This document shows positions 63,220 through 64,000 of a DNA stretch of 64,000 nt, in pieces (the first letter of the stretch is position 1; each line of letters begins with the position of its first letter). The stretch is taken from NCBI GenBank assembly GCA_023333565.1, contig JAJKFH010002198.1:3162001-3226000 (forward strand), written 5' to 3'. The notes under the pieces are model-generated. The model was not told where the DNA came from. It searched no databases and saw only the letters and a program-made list of their open reading frames with translations. The position numbers and the translations under genes were made by a program. The DNA comes from Puffinus mauretanicus. Taxonomy: Eukaryota; Chordata; Aves; Procellariiformes; Procellariidae.

Positions 63220-64000
63220 GTCAAGCACTTGGACATCCTGGACACAGCTATGTAAGACACAATCTGATAGAATCTGATTTTTAAAAGCAAGGAATAAAAC
63301 CTAAAATTCCAAGTTGAAAAGATTTAGTCCAAATTTTTGTTTTTGAGAAAAAGGCTAGCAATAAATTTAAGTTACCAAGCAGGCTATGAGTTGATCTCAT
63401 GGCAAAGCAAACTATTGGATTTGCCTTATGTAAGTAATTCTTTCCTATTTTTTGAGCATATGTAAATGTAGCTTCTGCTACCAGGGATATGAAGTTTAAG
63501 TTATAAATCTACTATGCATTTTCATTTTGGCTATATGGGAAAAAAAAAATTTAAAAAAGTCATTTACTTACAAATTTTTACACATACTTACTTGATTTTT
63601 AAAATAATCTGAATTATGGATCAATCTATTCTACCACTGACAGGAGGACTTAAAAGACAAATCATAAGAGCTTGCAGGGGCACTTCATAGACATGCAGAC
63701 AGAAAGCCAAGTTTATCAGTGTCCTTGTTCATGCATTCACTTACCGTTTTAAAACTGAACAAAAATCACTGTGCATCAATTTTGTGCAGGATGGGAACAC
63801 TGAATTTTTCTTGTTTACACTGGATTTGGGACAGCTAAGGGCTGATAAATAGAAATTTACAGCTTCAGAAGTTGTCGGTTTAAAGGCAGAGAGAACTCAA
63901 ATCAGTATTGCTGCTTTTGAATTCTGTGGTGTCTTAGCAAACACAGCATGCTCAAATACTATAGAGGCCAAGTCCAGACGACATAGTCTCCGTGTTGGTA
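63220..64000. other. Non-coding AT-rich DNA
   Basis: No gene or repeat was recognised up to the window edge. Confidence 0.6.

Noticed and set aside
1..64000. CRISPR arrays, bacterial operons, insertion sequences, riboswitches
   Set aside because: No spaced direct repeats of CRISPR type and no prokaryotic gene density. The repeats are vertebrate.

Overview
The window looks like avian nuclear DNA with no protein-coding gene that I can support. Bird origin rests on the repeats: three minus-strand CR1 LINE 3' ends, one solo LTR of a widespread bird endogenous-retrovirus family, and a thin scatter of old amniote repeat fragments. Base composition is AT-rich (roughly 36-38% GC by eye). Coding potential is at background level. 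The longest open frame is 184 codons, resembles no protein I know, and overlies a probable old repeat. The simplest reading is a long intron or intergenic stretch; the sequence alone cannot say which.

Layout. Positions 1-11110 are mostly unique AT-rich DNA, with an old repeat near 1120-1490, a small CpG-richer block at 5940-6190, and a CpG-dotted stretch around 9100-9310 that holds a foldback. A CR1 fragment with an apparent internal deletion lies at 11111-11279. MIR/L3-like remnants follow near 12.1 kb and 12.9 kb, a possible decayed coding segment at 14324-14790, and an old CR1/L3-type 3' tail at 15985-16078. A GA/C tract and a strong G-quadruplex motif lie near 17.0-17.3 kb.

From 17.3 to 28.3 kb the DNA is mostly unique, with short old repeats near 21.85 kb and 25.83 kb and an unclassified GC-richer block at 24985-25325. 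The solo LTR occupies 28342-28897 between 5-bp direct repeats. A G-rich 10-bp minisatellite stands at 34474-34560. A well-preserved CR1 fragment at 38991-39204 sits inside an AAT microsatellite. A possible 5S-headed SINE remnant and an A26 run end near 41.0 kb. An older CR1 fragment spans 44045-44515. A very GC-rich 360-bp island (46255-46620) is the clearest unexplained block. Three pyrimidine-rich stretches (43.25, 46.87 and 55.72 kb) produce long but low-complexity open frames. A compound ancient amniote repeat lies at 62840-63215.

No genes work together here. The value of the window is its repeat record and a few structure-prone sequences. Repeat names rest on recalled family consensus sequences, not on a search. 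I found no previously undescribed biological system.
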